The position numbers and the translations under genes are program-made. Under the pieces are notes generated by a model. That model was given only the letters and a program-made list of their open reading frames with translations, was not told the origin of the DNA and did not search any database. Shown here in pieces: positions 38,421 through 50,000 of a DNA stretch of 64,000 nt. The stretch's first letter is position 1. Each line of letters begins with the position of its first letter. Location: NCBI GenBank assembly GCA_030407085.1, contig CM059587.1:75443001-75507000 (forward strand). The letters run 5' to 3'. The stretch comes from Trichopria drosophilae. Taxonomy: Eukaryota; Arthropoda; Insecta; Hymenoptera; Diapriidae.

Positions 38421-40319
38421 TTTGTTTGAATAAAAATATAATCAAAAATAAATCGAAAAATTACATGCTAAAAATAGCTAGGGCTAAAATTCGGTACATG
38501 ATCATATATAATCCCCGTTGCGAGAAGGATTTGTTTTTGAACTTGAACTACTCCAAAATCAAAGTATTTTGCATATCGTACAGTTATAATTTTAGTTCGA
38601 CACTAGTAGTGCATTCGTTTCACCCAAAATAATCATTTCGTTTTACCGAAAATAATAATTTCGTTGTAAATTGAAAATAAAGGGAAAAAATAATTATTGG
38701 AAAATTCGAAAATATTTGAGATCTGTGTCAATATTAATTAAGAAATAATAAAAATTATGTTTTTTGGCAATTTTTTTTTACCAAAATGAAAAATCAGGAA
38801 AATGCAATAATTTGTCTGGCATAAATCTTACGAAAACTGTCAAATTTATTGTAATATTCAAAACATAGCTGCATAGTTAATACCTGATAGTAAGTTCAGA
38901 CAGAAATGAAAGTATCATTGACTAATGATACCCAATCAATGGCAAGTGGCATATGTATACATTTATGCTCCTAAAACGATTATGTCCGTCTATCATTCCT
39001 CATTTCAATTGCTGGTCTTGAATCCGCACATACTGACTAATTTAACGCATTGAACCACCATCTTTCAATGTTCCAAAAAGATTTATTGCTACGTCTATAA
39101 AACGTGATTGATAAAAGCGTAATTCGTTATATAAACGTTTATTTAAGGTGTTTAATGTGTTCTCAATAAAAGTTGTTTCATGTGTGATTCAGATAAACGT
39201 AATTTAAACGCATCTATTTATCGTCCATATTACATAATTAAAACGTCAATTAGAAAATCGAATAGATCGAAGAAATCAACAATTATTCGATGTGCTTACC
39301 AAGAAGAAATTTTTCCTCCTGCGTCGCTGAGCAGTTACATGAGAACGTTTTAAACATGTTTTTTATCAGAATATTTTTAACGTTTAAGAAGAGTTTCAAA
39401 CAGAGTTTATCAACGATTTTGACCACTATTTAAATCACATTTAAGACGACATTGTGAAACATTCTAAAACGTTTATTCGACCACTTTTGTAATTTGCTCA
39501 AAAACAAATCTAAAGTATGACAAGCTAAATTGGTCAAGAAACTTATAATAGTATTTTTTGCACTAAGGGCGTGTAATGGTCGTTTTTCGCCACTGGTGCA
39601 ATAAACATTTTTCGTTTCAGGAAGAGTAAAATAACCATTCATTCTATCACACAAAATAAATATATTTACGGATCACTGCGACGTGCAACACTGACTATAG
39701 CGAGTTTATTTTTCAATCAGTAAAGTTTATGTTTATAATGGAAAATTCGTGTAATACCCCGCTACTGCGCGTTAATTTTTATTTGCAATTGCCGTTTTCT
39801 ATTGCCTCCTACCATTAGCATAATGAATTGTAATGTAGAAAATTATAAGAAATCGTATTTATCGGCTTTTTTTATTTCACGCCCGCAAAAGGAGGCGTAT
39901 AATGGGCATTTTACGCCCCCTGAATCGAACATAATTTGTAAACACATGTGGAGAAACGCTCAGAATATGTATTACATACAGACCGTAATGAATTCTAGTT
40001 GAAAAGTTAGGTTTCATTGAGAATCAATTTTCAAACTTAGAACCAAATGTCGAACCTCTGAAATGTGACGGAAGACAGTGCTCTCTCAAAATTCTGGAAT
40101 GTCTACTAATAAAATAATGAAAATATAACAAAACTTTAAAAATATACTCCACTCATCAACTGTTTTTATAATTAAATTAAAATTACTCCTAGAAACATTA
40201 TTTTCACTTTGCTCGCCCCTAGACACGCGTCATTTCACCAGGTTTTTGCAACATTAAATTTTCTCACGTACATTAATTTTGAGCTTGCAATGAAAAGAGA
40301 GTCAGATTCGCTGCACGGG
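38421..40319. other. Intron 5, mostly unremarkable
   Basis: AT-rich up to about 39000. Composition is more balanced from 39000 to 40000, with short open frames on both strands and no domain. Possibly a worn mobile element. Confidence 0.35.
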
Positions 40320-40880
40320 TGCAACGATATTTCGCAACGTTACCGTGCGTTCTAGCCGTGCGGCTTTGAAACAATTTTACACAACGGTGTCATTGAGGGT
40401 GATAAACGTTCAGTTTCTTGATTAAATGGCTGACCCCGTTGAAGAATGGAGTGTCCCCGGTGTGCAAGGCTCGACGGCGACGGGTTGCATCGAAAGCTCA
40501 ATTGTGGGAGCTTTTCGAAAAGCTCGAGAGGCAGCCGTCGAAACGAAACAGCAACGTTCGTGTTTTTTCGGTGCACTCTGGTTAAAAAGCACAGGCTCCC
40601 ACCTGATGACGGTGGATCTAGTCAAAAGTCGAGTACTTCCCTACATGTACCAGGAGGGGAGGGAGGGGGGTTTGGAGTACTCGAGGAATAATTAATGCAT
40701 CTCGGCCCCGGATCTGCGCGTGACTACATCTCGTTACGAGACGCAGTACGTGATCGTGAACTCGGGCACGTGATTAGCTCTCTAGCACTAGGTCGATACG
40801 CAAATAATCGCCTCAGTTCCGGAAACGATTTGCTTCGATGCAGTCCCATTCTTCCGTTTTACACCGACTGGCAAATCCAT
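40320..40880. promoter_or_regulatory. GC-rich, CpG-containing island in intron 5
   Basis: About 560 bp with far higher GC and CpG content than its surroundings. It includes a G-rich run (ggaggggagggagggggg at 40651-40669) and a perfect CACGTG E-box at 40767-40772. Several frames are open because of the composition. One reads LPPDDGGSSQKSSTSLHVPG after a plausible acceptor (aaaaagcacag) in phase 2, which fits exon 31650-31812, but it then meets a stop with no good donor. It could be an internal promoter, an enhancer, or an alternative last exon. I favour regulatory DNA, weakly. Confidence 0.3.
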
Positions 40881-41171
40881 CCATGCTAAAATTACGTGTG
40901 TGCCATTATGAGCAGCTACATACGGCAATTTGCATCTTTCCTCGGTGAATAATTTGACGGATGTGGTGCGGAAATCCGAATTGAACGCTGGAAAACAGAA
41001 AAATAATCGAGTTAAAAGGAGTGCTGAAATTATGTAAAAGCGTTAAAAAGTAATAAAAATATCTACATACTATTTTATACTTATTCATTTTTATATTTCA
41101 AATGTGCAAATTAATTTGGAATTCATTACATGGAAATGTAATTTTCAGAGCGAAAACTGTAATGGGGCTCT
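40881..41171. other. Intron 5 spacer, nothing recognised
   Basis: AT-rich, no support for a feature. Confidence 0.45.
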
Positions 41172-42283
41172 ACACTCTCTTAATCTGAACCATCAAAAAT
41201 CTACTAATTGACAGTTCATAATCGCTAATTCACATTAGCGATCGCTGTGAATCGGCCATTAGACACTGATTGTAACAGCTCTATATTGGCTGGAAAATCA
41301 TTGAAATTAAATTTCTGCTGCTTCAAAACAATGCCTATTCACTGATAGATCCAGTGAATTTGACTGAAATCAGTGGAATGAAATCATGTGCTTTTCGCTG
41401 TAATATAGTGTTTACTAACTGATAGATTAGACTAATTTCACTAAAATCACTGGACTCAAACCATATGCTTTGTGCCGATAATCAGTGATTTTCACAGGAA
41501 AACAGCGTCTATTTACTTTGATTAATGCAACAGTTAATCGGTAAAATAGCTTAATTTCTTAACATTAAATAATAAAAACGAATTTCGTGATCCGGCTGCT
41601 GAAATGTAACTTCCGTGTTATTTATGTTAAAATCGTCCATTTCAAGAAAATGAAAACAGTAAGGTGCAAATATAACTTTTACACTCCCATCAAACTATAT
41701 AGTAGCACCTGCATGCAATTTTAAAGGTTATAAAAATGTTCACTATTAAAGACTATTAAAAACGAACAATTACGATAAACATTAGATACATTCATAAACA
41801 GATCACTATTATTCAATTTTTCTGCGGCGTGTCCAGTATCTAGAATGTCGTGCTTACATGGGCAACTTGTGGAACTCAAATGCAATTATGAAAACACAAA
41901 AAACAACACAGATCATTTATTTACGTTCCCCATATAAAAACTTCTTGAGCCAGAAAAACCTGCTCAAATTCGAGGAATAAAATTATTGCAGCCTTAAATT
42001 CTACTTTATTGAAACTGTATTTAGATGTTCAGTTTTATGTAGGATGAAAAGCAAATCATTGGTTATATTCAGTGATCGGTATTAAAAGAATGTACAACTG
42101 AAGAATCAGTGAAATAGTGGGCATTAGGGTTGAGTTCTGTAGGAGTTTCAGTAAATACAATATTTCGACTGATTAAATAGTAAAACCAACTGGTTAAACA
42201 GTGAAATTGACTGATTTTACAGCGAAAATTGTTTTCGCTGACGCATTTGGCGAAATTTTCACTGATTGGGATTAAGAGAGTAG
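41172..42283. mobile_element. Non-autonomous TIR element, about 1.1 kb, with subterminal repeats
   Basis: The left end cactctcttaatctgaac is mirrored at the right by gggattaagagagtag. Near both ends there are many copies of a short motif (cactgatt, atcagtga, actgattt), for example at 41338, 41485, 42100, 42214 and 42260. This clustering of short repeats beside the ends is typical of hAT- and Mutator-like transposons, where transposase binds. No transposase frame is present. The ends resemble those of the MITE at 14005-14291. Confidence 0.65.
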
Positions 42284-43180
42284 TCATATGTCTTGAATGA
42301 ACTTTTAGGTCCTCAAGCTGGATGATCTATCAGGGCCTGATAAAACAGTGTTGCATTTAATCGGATGAGGTCTAACTTTAATAACCCGTAAATTAAAAAA
42401 CATCAAACAAATTCAATGTCAGTTTAGTTTTTAAAATACTAACTCAACAATAAAAAAAAATTAAGAAAATTAATAAATGTTATAAATTATGTACTTTTGG
42501 TTCTGATGAAAGTCAGCATATTAGAGTGTTGCAGTATCAGCATCTAAGAGAATCTCTCTCACGTACGAAGCTTAAATTCGCACCGTTGATAGATATTTTT
42601 ATGGGCGTAAATGTGCAGGAAAAGTAATAAAATACAAAAAGCGCTTCATCCTCCAAAATTTTCAATTTGTAATGAAAACATTGATAGAACCTTCTAACAA
42701 TATTATTAATAAAAAAAAACAGTCGAATCGATATAATATAATAACCGAAGAATCATAACTTTGATAATGAAAGAACTTCTTTTTTATATGCTCTTCTATA
42801 CGCATCATAAATATTGGTTATTCTGAAAAAAAATAATAAAGTAAACAAAACCTTGAAACATGTTAGTCCAATATCTTGATTAATTTAATACAATTATCTT
42901 TTAAAACTTATCGATAACTGGGCCATTGAAAAATCTAATTTATCAATCACTTTTGATCTTATATGTTATACCGTAAGGAATCGTTTGAAAAATATTACTC
43001 ACATCTAAGTACAAATTTAGACTTGATAAAACGCATCGAACATATGTCAAAAGCGGATATAGGTTGCGTAAAAATAAAATATCCATTTTTATGGATTGAT
43101 ATCGACCTCTCATTTTTTCTCTATACTTTCTTGAATATTGCCATGCTGAACGTGCCAGAAACAAGATACAAGTGTCCTAG
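42284..43180. other. Intron 5 spacer, nothing recognised
   Basis: AT-rich. An open plus-strand frame runs in from 42963 without coding-like composition until about 43150. Confidence 0.45.
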
Positions 43181-43287
43181 AAATTATTTTGGTGTTTCGC
43201 CTGGAAAGCCGAAGAAAAATGTTACGTCCATACGACGAGGGTCACCGTCAGAATCGATGCCCTACGACAGATTGCTATCCAGTGGAG
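43181..43287 (+). CDS. Candidate optional exon with an RRGS site
   Basis: The segment is GC-richer than its flanks and encodes NYFGVSPGKPKKN then TSIRRGSPSESMPYDRLL. The R-R-x-S motif and Ser/Pro-rich style are exactly those of the other linker exons. The acceptor agtgtcctag gives phase 2, matching the end of exon 31650-31812. The donor (gtcagg) is weak and leaves phase 1, which does not match exon 59085-59254, so a direct cassette would break frame. Either another exon lies in between or the segment reads on through GGQEYFRPLG to the stop at 43342-43344 as an alternative last exon. An aataaa occurs near 43686. Coding character is likely; the exact role is open. Confidence 0.45.
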
Positions 43288-43987
43288 GTCAGGAATATTT
43301 TCGGCCTTTGGGGATAGCTCCTTATCGCATTTGTCAATTTTTCTGATCTCATAAATCACCTAATTCGATGAAGAACTTCGAGATATTAATATTGATACAT
43401 AAGTATAAGAAATTAATATCGTATTTCTTGTGGGTAAACTTCGAGTGTTCGATATCGGTTTCAATTAAAGTCTTTGAATACTTTCGTGATAGGGAATTTC
43501 GACATGGACTCTGTTGTTTAAAAACAAAAACATTTTTCGTAGTACATAATGTCTAGATTTTATGTATCAGAGGAAATGAATTAAGTCAATCGCATTTCGT
43601 ATTTACATTTTAATACAGACCTTGAACACTACATTTCAAAATCATATTTGTGTTCAAATTATATTCATATAAGTGTACAAAAAGGAATAAATATATAAAT
43701 TTTATCTACTGGATGTCAAGGAACTCTGTAAATCTAAAATAATCGAATTTTACTACTATCAGTTTTCGAAAATTCAAAATGGTGAACTTAACATCGTGGA
43801 CCAATTGCTGACACTAATCCTATTCTGCCCTGAAATGCTGCATTTTTCATTTTTTGTGACATCACTTCCGTTCCTGTGTTTGAAATATAATATATTACAT
43901 AAGTGGCTGTTGAGACCTATATTTGCAGAAAATTATTTGGTTAAGTTTTCTCTTAATATATTCTTAAATAGTAATGCTTTTTTCGGT
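43288..43987. other. Intron 5 spacer
   Basis: AT-rich. A trace of the 120-bp repeat unit (ttcgaaaattcaaaatggtg) lies near 43765. Confidence 0.4.
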
Positions 43988-43988
43988 C

Positions 43989-44014
43989 ACATATATATAT
44001 ATATATATATATAA
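43989..44014. repeat. TA microsatellite
   Basis: An uninterrupted run of about 12 TA dinucleotides. Confidence 0.95.
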
Positions 44015-44134
44015 TAGAAATGAAAAATGGTTGAGTTTAATAAAGACTTAAAAGTTAGAGGAAAAGGGGAAAAAATAAACAAGGGTTAATAATTTGAAGG
44101 GTTTTTTTGTAATATAAATAATAAATGAAAATCT

Positions 44135-44178
44135 AGCAACGTTTCGACTCGAATATGAGTCCGCTTCAAGGCTATGTA
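44135..44178 (-). ncRNA. Degenerate hammerhead-like motif at the 3' side of the Penelope-like element
   Basis: On the minus strand the sequence reads ccttgaagcggactcatat, then tcgagtcgaaacgttgct. A stem (cggactc with gagtcg, one bulge) is followed by GAAACG, as in stem II and the conserved GAAA of hammerhead ribozymes. The CUGAUGA box is replaced by cuugaag. Penelope-like elements are known to carry hammerhead motifs near their ends, and here the motif lies just downstream of the element's endonuclease ORF. It is probably inactive. Confidence 0.4.
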
Positions 44179-44277
44179 AGAAACCGATACTAAGTCCGTC
44201 GTATTTATACTAAGTTTTGTATGTGTTGATGGTGTCTTACTAAGAATAAAGGAACCGTTGACAAACTATGTATGAAT

Positions 44278-45000
44278 TTAGGAGATGAAATTGGATTCAT
44301 TACAGAAAGGGATGGACACTTCCGGTAACTTTGATGTTTCGAACTGGATGTTGACGGGGTTGTTCTCTTTTTTTATAAAATAATTTTCGAGGTGACCTCT
44401 TTTTGCCCAGTTTTTTTCTTTTTCAAGGATTATGGTGTTGTTATAATCAAAATCGAGTCCAGTTTCAAGCCTGTGGTTGGTTAGACCTGTAAACTGTTCT
44501 GATTTTTTTGCAAAAATATTCCTCTTGTGTTCGTTTATTCGTGTTTTTAGAGGCCTGTACGTCTGTCCGATATAAGATTTATTGAACTGAAAACAACGAA
44601 TTTTGTACACAACCCCACTTTTTTTCAGAGGGAAGTCTGTCTTTTTGTGGTTTAATTTGTGCAATATTGGTTTTAAAGAGTGTTGAAACTATCCTTATAT
44701 TTTGAGTTTTGAAAATTTTAACCATATTCTCTGAAAGTCCTTTTATATGCGAGTAACTTATTGTTTTGATTATGTTTTCGTTAATACTCGTGTTCAAATT
44801 GTTTTGGTTTGTTGAATTTATAAAATTTAGATGTTTTTTGATACTTTGGTCAATTAATAAGGACGGACATCCGGTTTCTAGTAATATCGTTTTTATAAGA
44901 ATTAAATTTTGTATATCAGTTTTCTCTGTCGAGAGATAACGAAAAACAATTAGATATATGTTACTGAATTTATCAAAAATTTCATGAAACTTCACCCTAG
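44278..45000 (-). pseudogene. Penelope-like element, 5'-truncated: reverse transcriptase C-terminal region and GIY-YIG endonuclease
   Basis: Two minus-strand frames overlap at 44579-44664. The upstream one (44995 to about 44660) gives RYLSTEKTDIQNLILIKTI and a linker ending IRIVSTLFKTNIAQ. The downstream one (44664 to 44278) gives KKTDFPLKKSGVVYKIRC, SYIGQTYRPLKTRINEHKRN and LETGLDFDYN, then ENYFIKKENNPVN. GVVYKI and SYIGQT are the GIY-YIG motif, with the Arg of LKTRINEH and the Glu of LENYF in the expected places. Endonuclease and linker order are those of Penelope-like retroelements. A single frameshift separates the halves, and the reverse transcriptase palm is absent, so this copy is dead but young compared with the relic at 1830-2520. 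Confidence 0.88.
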
Positions 45001-45535
45001 TTCTGGAAGCAATGGTTAAATTTTACACATTTTAAATAGTATATTTTTTAAGATATTTCTCTTTAGAGTATGCACTGAAGTTTAATTTAAGCGACCATAG
45101 ACCTCAAAATGTTATATAGTTTCCAATTTATGAAAGAAAAAGCTTGGACGAGTATACTCGTTTCCCGGTAAACGGAAGTTGCCTACGTATTCGTGACTGG
45201 GCGTTAGCAGGATTAATACCACTGTTCCTCTATCAAGACGACGTTTACCAAAAGTGAATAAATCACGTAGTTAAAATACGTATAATGATTACTGTTCAAA
45301 AAGTGAACGAATAAAGAGAGCAAAAATATAGAAAACTATTATATCCAAAAATGTAAAAACTCAGTTAATGAATGTTACTAAATTTGTTGTGTTCCTGAAA
45401 GTTACAAGATGTGAATATCCTAGTAATGTAATAGCATTAGCAGTTAGAATATATCATTGTTTCTATCAATGGATGTGGACCCGATAAGAGAAAGAAGATA
45501 TTCTTAAAATGATATTAGTAAATAAAACCCAACAG
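45001..45535. other. Intron 5 spacer, nothing recognised
   Basis: AT-rich, no feature supported. Confidence 0.45.
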
Positions 45536-45885
45536 GTAACAAAACCGCACAGTCGAAAAGCCGACAGTCAAAAAGCCGACACATAATAAAACAGGATGGA
45601 GGTCGGAAAACCGAAAAAAAGCAGACAAATCAAAAAACCGACAGTAAAAAACCGACGCTTCAAAAAATAACTGTCCGCTATCTATTCTTTATTTATCGGC
45701 TTTTTTACTGTCGGCTTTATGTCTATCGGAGTTTAGACCTGTCGGCTTTTTGATTTGTCGTTTTTGCTATCTGTACTAAAAAAATAGACACATCAACAAG
45801 CGAGTAATCATTTTTTGAAGTGTAGGTTTTTTTACCGTCGCTTTTTTTAGTCGGCTTTTTAATTTGTCGGTTTTTCAAACCGCAC
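45536..45885. repeat. Strand-switching array of about 15-bp units (CCGACAGTCAAAAAG type)
   Basis: From 45546 to about 45660 the plus strand carries copies of ccgaca(g)tcaaaaa(g). From about 45690 to 45775 the same unit runs on the opposite strand (cttttttactgtcggc). A short plus-oriented piece (agacacatcaacaagcgag) follows, then a second opposite run to 45885. The whole can fold on itself. Arrays with the same unit are at 62540-62815 and, one-sided, at 5266-5355. No coding capacity. I do not recognise the element type. Confidence 0.8.
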
Positions 45886-46382
45886 TCCAAACAGTTATGA
45901 GAGGGTTAACTGCCATTAGGTATATTTTGTAATTTGTTACTCATTCAAATGTAAACGTTTATTTTTGTAGATAACAATCTACAGAAGGCACGCTGTATAT
46001 AGCGATTTTCATAATTAAATTTGAGTTTTTAAACATATTTTCTTTGGAACCGTCTCACCAAAAAACATCTAGTAATTCTTTTCAAGAATTTGCTTAATAT
46101 ACGTTTTATATAGATAATTGTTTTAGGGTCGATAATAATCCCATCATGAGTTAAATGCACATCATTTAAAATGGATGACTCGTTAATTGCCGATGAAATT
46201 ATTCAAATATAATAGGGACTTAAAACATTGTTACTGATGTGTGAAATAAAATGAAATTGGACGCTAAAGTTATTAATTAAATGTTATTCCAGTATGCTAT
46301 ATCGAAAAATGTTTCTAATTTTTCTATTTAACATGCTCCAATTTTGAATTGAAATTAAATTTATAGTTTTTTAATTTTTGTA
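45886..46382. other. Intron 5 spacer, nothing recognised
   Basis: AT-rich, no feature supported. Confidence 0.45.
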
Positions 46383-46780
46383 TTAACCCATTTCGTCCCA
46401 GTGTCCGTTTTGTCCGTCAATGTTCAACGACGTATTACTATATACTTTCAGCCCCTAAAAGAATCGCCAAAGCCATAATCCACTATTTTGGAAGTCGCTA
46501 TATCGATTTATGTCATTTAGAAAACGGAAAGACAATGTCCTAACCCTCATTTTCTTCAATTAAAAAAAAATAAAGGGTAATTTTAAGGCTATTTTTTTCA
46601 AAAAAGTGCAATTTTCAATGCGAAATACACCATAAAATTCAGTGAAGTGACCAAAAACAGGGCGGTCGAGGTCCATAATAAAGAGTTATGATATATACTT
46701 ATTTTATTTGTTACATCCAAGGGTTGCAAAACCACCCTTAACCCGTAATAGTCAAACGGAAACAAAAATGATGAATTGTC
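46383..46780. mobile_element. Possible TTAA-end element fragment
   Basis: It begins TTAACCCATTTCGTCCCAGT, like the start of the large foldback element at 56951 (TTAATCCTTTTCGTCCCAAA). A second ttaaccc occurs at 46737-46743 near its end. No transposase frame is present. The limits are uncertain. Confidence 0.35.
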
Positions 46781-46899
46781 GGAAAATCGTAGACTTTTTG
46801 AAAAATTTTTGTTGAACAAAAAGTTCTTAGAATCGATCAAAGAATGTGCTGCATTTTTTTCAGAATTTTTTGAATATTTTTTGAATTTTTCAAAATCCA

Positions 46900-47056
46900 A
46901 AATACAAATATCCATGTAACATTTCCAGACGCTAAAATCATCTAAAAGCTTTAAAAATTCATTCATATGGTTGTTAAAATTAAAATTTTGTATAATTATT
47001 TTTTAAATCTTTTAAACTATTTTAATGTCTAAAAATGTTACATGGATATTTGTAAT
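46900..47056. repeat. Small inverted repeat
   Basis: The sequence acaaatatccatgtaacatt at 46905 is mirrored by aatgttacatggatatttgt at about 47034-47053, with gac/gtc continuing inside. The spacer is about 110 bp of AT-rich DNA. Probably a MITE end pair or a chance-decayed foldback. Confidence 0.65.
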
Positions 47057-50000
47057 TATCAAACGAAACAATATTGACAAAAAAAAATCTCTTTTTTAAT
47101 ATATTTCCCGACTTTGGAGGAGCAGTGCCCCTGAAAATTTTTCCATGTATGGACCCTTCATTTTTAATTTTGAAAAACTTGTATCAGATTTTAAGCAAGT
47201 ACCGAAAAACACACGAAGTGACGTGTTTCAAGCGAATTTCTTTTTTGAAGCAAGTATACAAGGATTCTTGAGGTTGGGGAATATAAATACGTGTACAGAA
47301 TTTTGAAATTCAAAATGATGACTCCCATATGATCATACGGTCGAAAACATATTTGTGTTTACTGCATATTCCCGAAACTCGAAATCAAATACAAAACCCG
47401 AAAGTTGAATACAAATGTGTTATTACTTGTATTGGATTAGTATTAGAAGTTTAATACCAAGATTGGTAACAAAAGGGGAACAAATTAATCCACAAGTTTT
47501 TAAACCTACTGTATGTAAGTCTAGAGGAAGAAATCAAACATACATATATTTTATCTTATTGCCACCAAGTTTGGAAGAATGATCGAGTATCCATAACCTC
47601 AAAGCTGTTATAACGAAATCTGCACAAAAGAATAAGACCTATACCAGCATCGCCGTTCCTGGAGAAAATATTTAAATTTTTAAATTCACATTCAATTAAC
47701 AATAATAACTTTTGAATGTTTTAATTTTATGCACGATTAATTATTTCACTTAATTTAATTACTAATTCCAATTCGTAAATTTTAGTTTATCTCAACTCAA
47801 TTAAAACAGGGTTCTCTATATGAACCATATCTGGAGTAACATTATATTTGATAATAATATTTTATTGAGGCAGTGTTACATTATTTTAGCTAAGGATTCC
47901 AATCTTGAATGAAGAAACCCCTTCAATACTAACCTTCATATTGTATCTGCGATTTAGAATTTAAAAACGTTCAATTGAATTTGTATTTTGGAATCTTTAT
48001 GTACATTATGAAAATCGAATCTTCATGATTTTACCTTGAATGCAGATTTTCACACATTTCAATAAAAATCGATATTTTCGACCACAATATTGGAGCATTA
48101 ATCACATCCGTTATAAAATTCGAATCTTCATGACCTCTGCGCGATCTCAAAATAAAAACCTTTGAGTAGCCAAAATATTTGTAATTTTGTCTAGTTGCAT
48201 ATTGAGCTTGCTAGAGTTTCCTACAATAAAACCTTCGTTGTTTAAAAACCACTCTAATTAGTTCAGTCAGTTTAGCTGAAATATAGTCCTAACCTGGAAA
48301 GTGAATGTTATCGATGAATACTCTTCAGAGGAACTTGGGATGCCTGAAAAAACTTAAATTAAAGTTTGAGACGGAAATTCATGCATGTTTATTAACATCC
48401 TGATAAAAGAACACATTTTTATTTTAAAAAACTTAGCTAAGGAATGATTATTTCATTTATTATAATTCCTCAACAAATGTTTCACTAAACAGTAATTCAG
48501 GACCAACAGATGACATAAATCCGAAATTCTAAAGTGAATGAAAAATAATCATTGCAGCACATTATTCCAGGACAATGCTGTAGGCACGTATCGAATTTAC
48601 GAGAATCGAACTATAAAGAAATTTTCATTTTGCAACATTGGATTTCATTGTTGGGTATTCCGGCGTATTGGTCCGCGTATTGAAAATGCGGCAGTCGATT
48701 TCGTTTAATTTTCGATTAAAGCACCCCACGAATAAACAGACTTTCATTACTCGAAATTGCGCAATTGAGACGCATCGGGCATACGAAATATCCAATCATT
48801 ACTGCGAGGTCCTATATCCACTATTCGAATATCGATATATTAACGATAGCTCGTATATTCTGTTTCTCTTTTATAACCTCTCCGTTCAGTTTAACCTATT
48901 TTTAACTCCGTACGTGTAATGCATTGTCCGGAGCAAACCGAACGCTGAACAACGAGAATTCTATTCTGATTTTCTTATCATCTTTCCTATTTTCACAAAA
49001 ATTTGCATTTTTAATTTAAAATTCTAATATAAACCAAGCAGCAATTTCAGCCATATGAAAAAAATCAAATATAGATTATACTATTAAAGTAAAATGAACT
49101 ACTCTTCGAACTAGACATTGGTCCAGAATACAGATATTATGTTTGATGTTAAAACGTTAGATGAGTGTTTAAATAGTAATTTTCAACATTAATGTTATCG
49201 TTTATGTTGTTGCATGTTAATTTTTTTAATAAGATTGTCGCAATCGGGTTAATATAAATATTATTCATTTTTGGTCACTGGTGGGGTTCAACCTTAACTT
49301 GAAAATTTATTTAAAAAACGAAACCGCGTCCAACAGCACGAATGATATCAAAGTTATATGTGTATTTATGTCGAATAAACTAAACATTTTCTAAGGCTTC
49401 TATTAACTATATAATAGTGTATTCTCTAAACTACAAACTGTAAACCATATAATATATATTACTATGAAATATATGAGAGTAAAACGGCATTCTAGGATTA
49501 TCTTATTTCGACCCTAATCTTAATCGGTCAATATTATGATTAATAAAGATAGTGATTGTGAAATTAATCATAGAATATTTAGGCCCGAATTAATAGTTAT
49601 AAATTGCAGCTTAACCCTAAACTGATACTTAAGTGTTGAGATAGCTTTTGTATTTTCGTGATGTCTGACTGTAACATGTTATAAAGAAAGGTGACTCCAT
49701 TTTGCATCGTAATAACTTTTAAATCCGCAATAACATGGACACAAAAACGAACTTGTTGAAACTTATGACTGTTAATCCGAAGATCGGGAAGCTTAAATTG
49801 GACGCTGGGGATTAGCTGCGTTAAAGTAATTTAACCTAATTTTAACAGGCGAAGACATGAAAACTTAGCGAATAATATAAGACAAAGTATCTACTTTTAC
49901 AATCAGAAGAAAGATCTTTCTCATAGCACAAATATAAAAATGCAACCAATTTTAATGTTATTTTTGGGGTGTTACTTTTTTATGGACACAAAGTAAATGT

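Noticed and set aside
40426..40695. Overlapping open frames in the GC-rich island as a separate gene
   Set aside because: Frames are open on both strands because of composition. No recognisable domain, and no consistent exon structure.
45536..45885. CRISPR-like array
   Set aside because: Units are degenerate, about 15 bp, without unique spacers, and they reverse strand midway; the context is eukaryotic.
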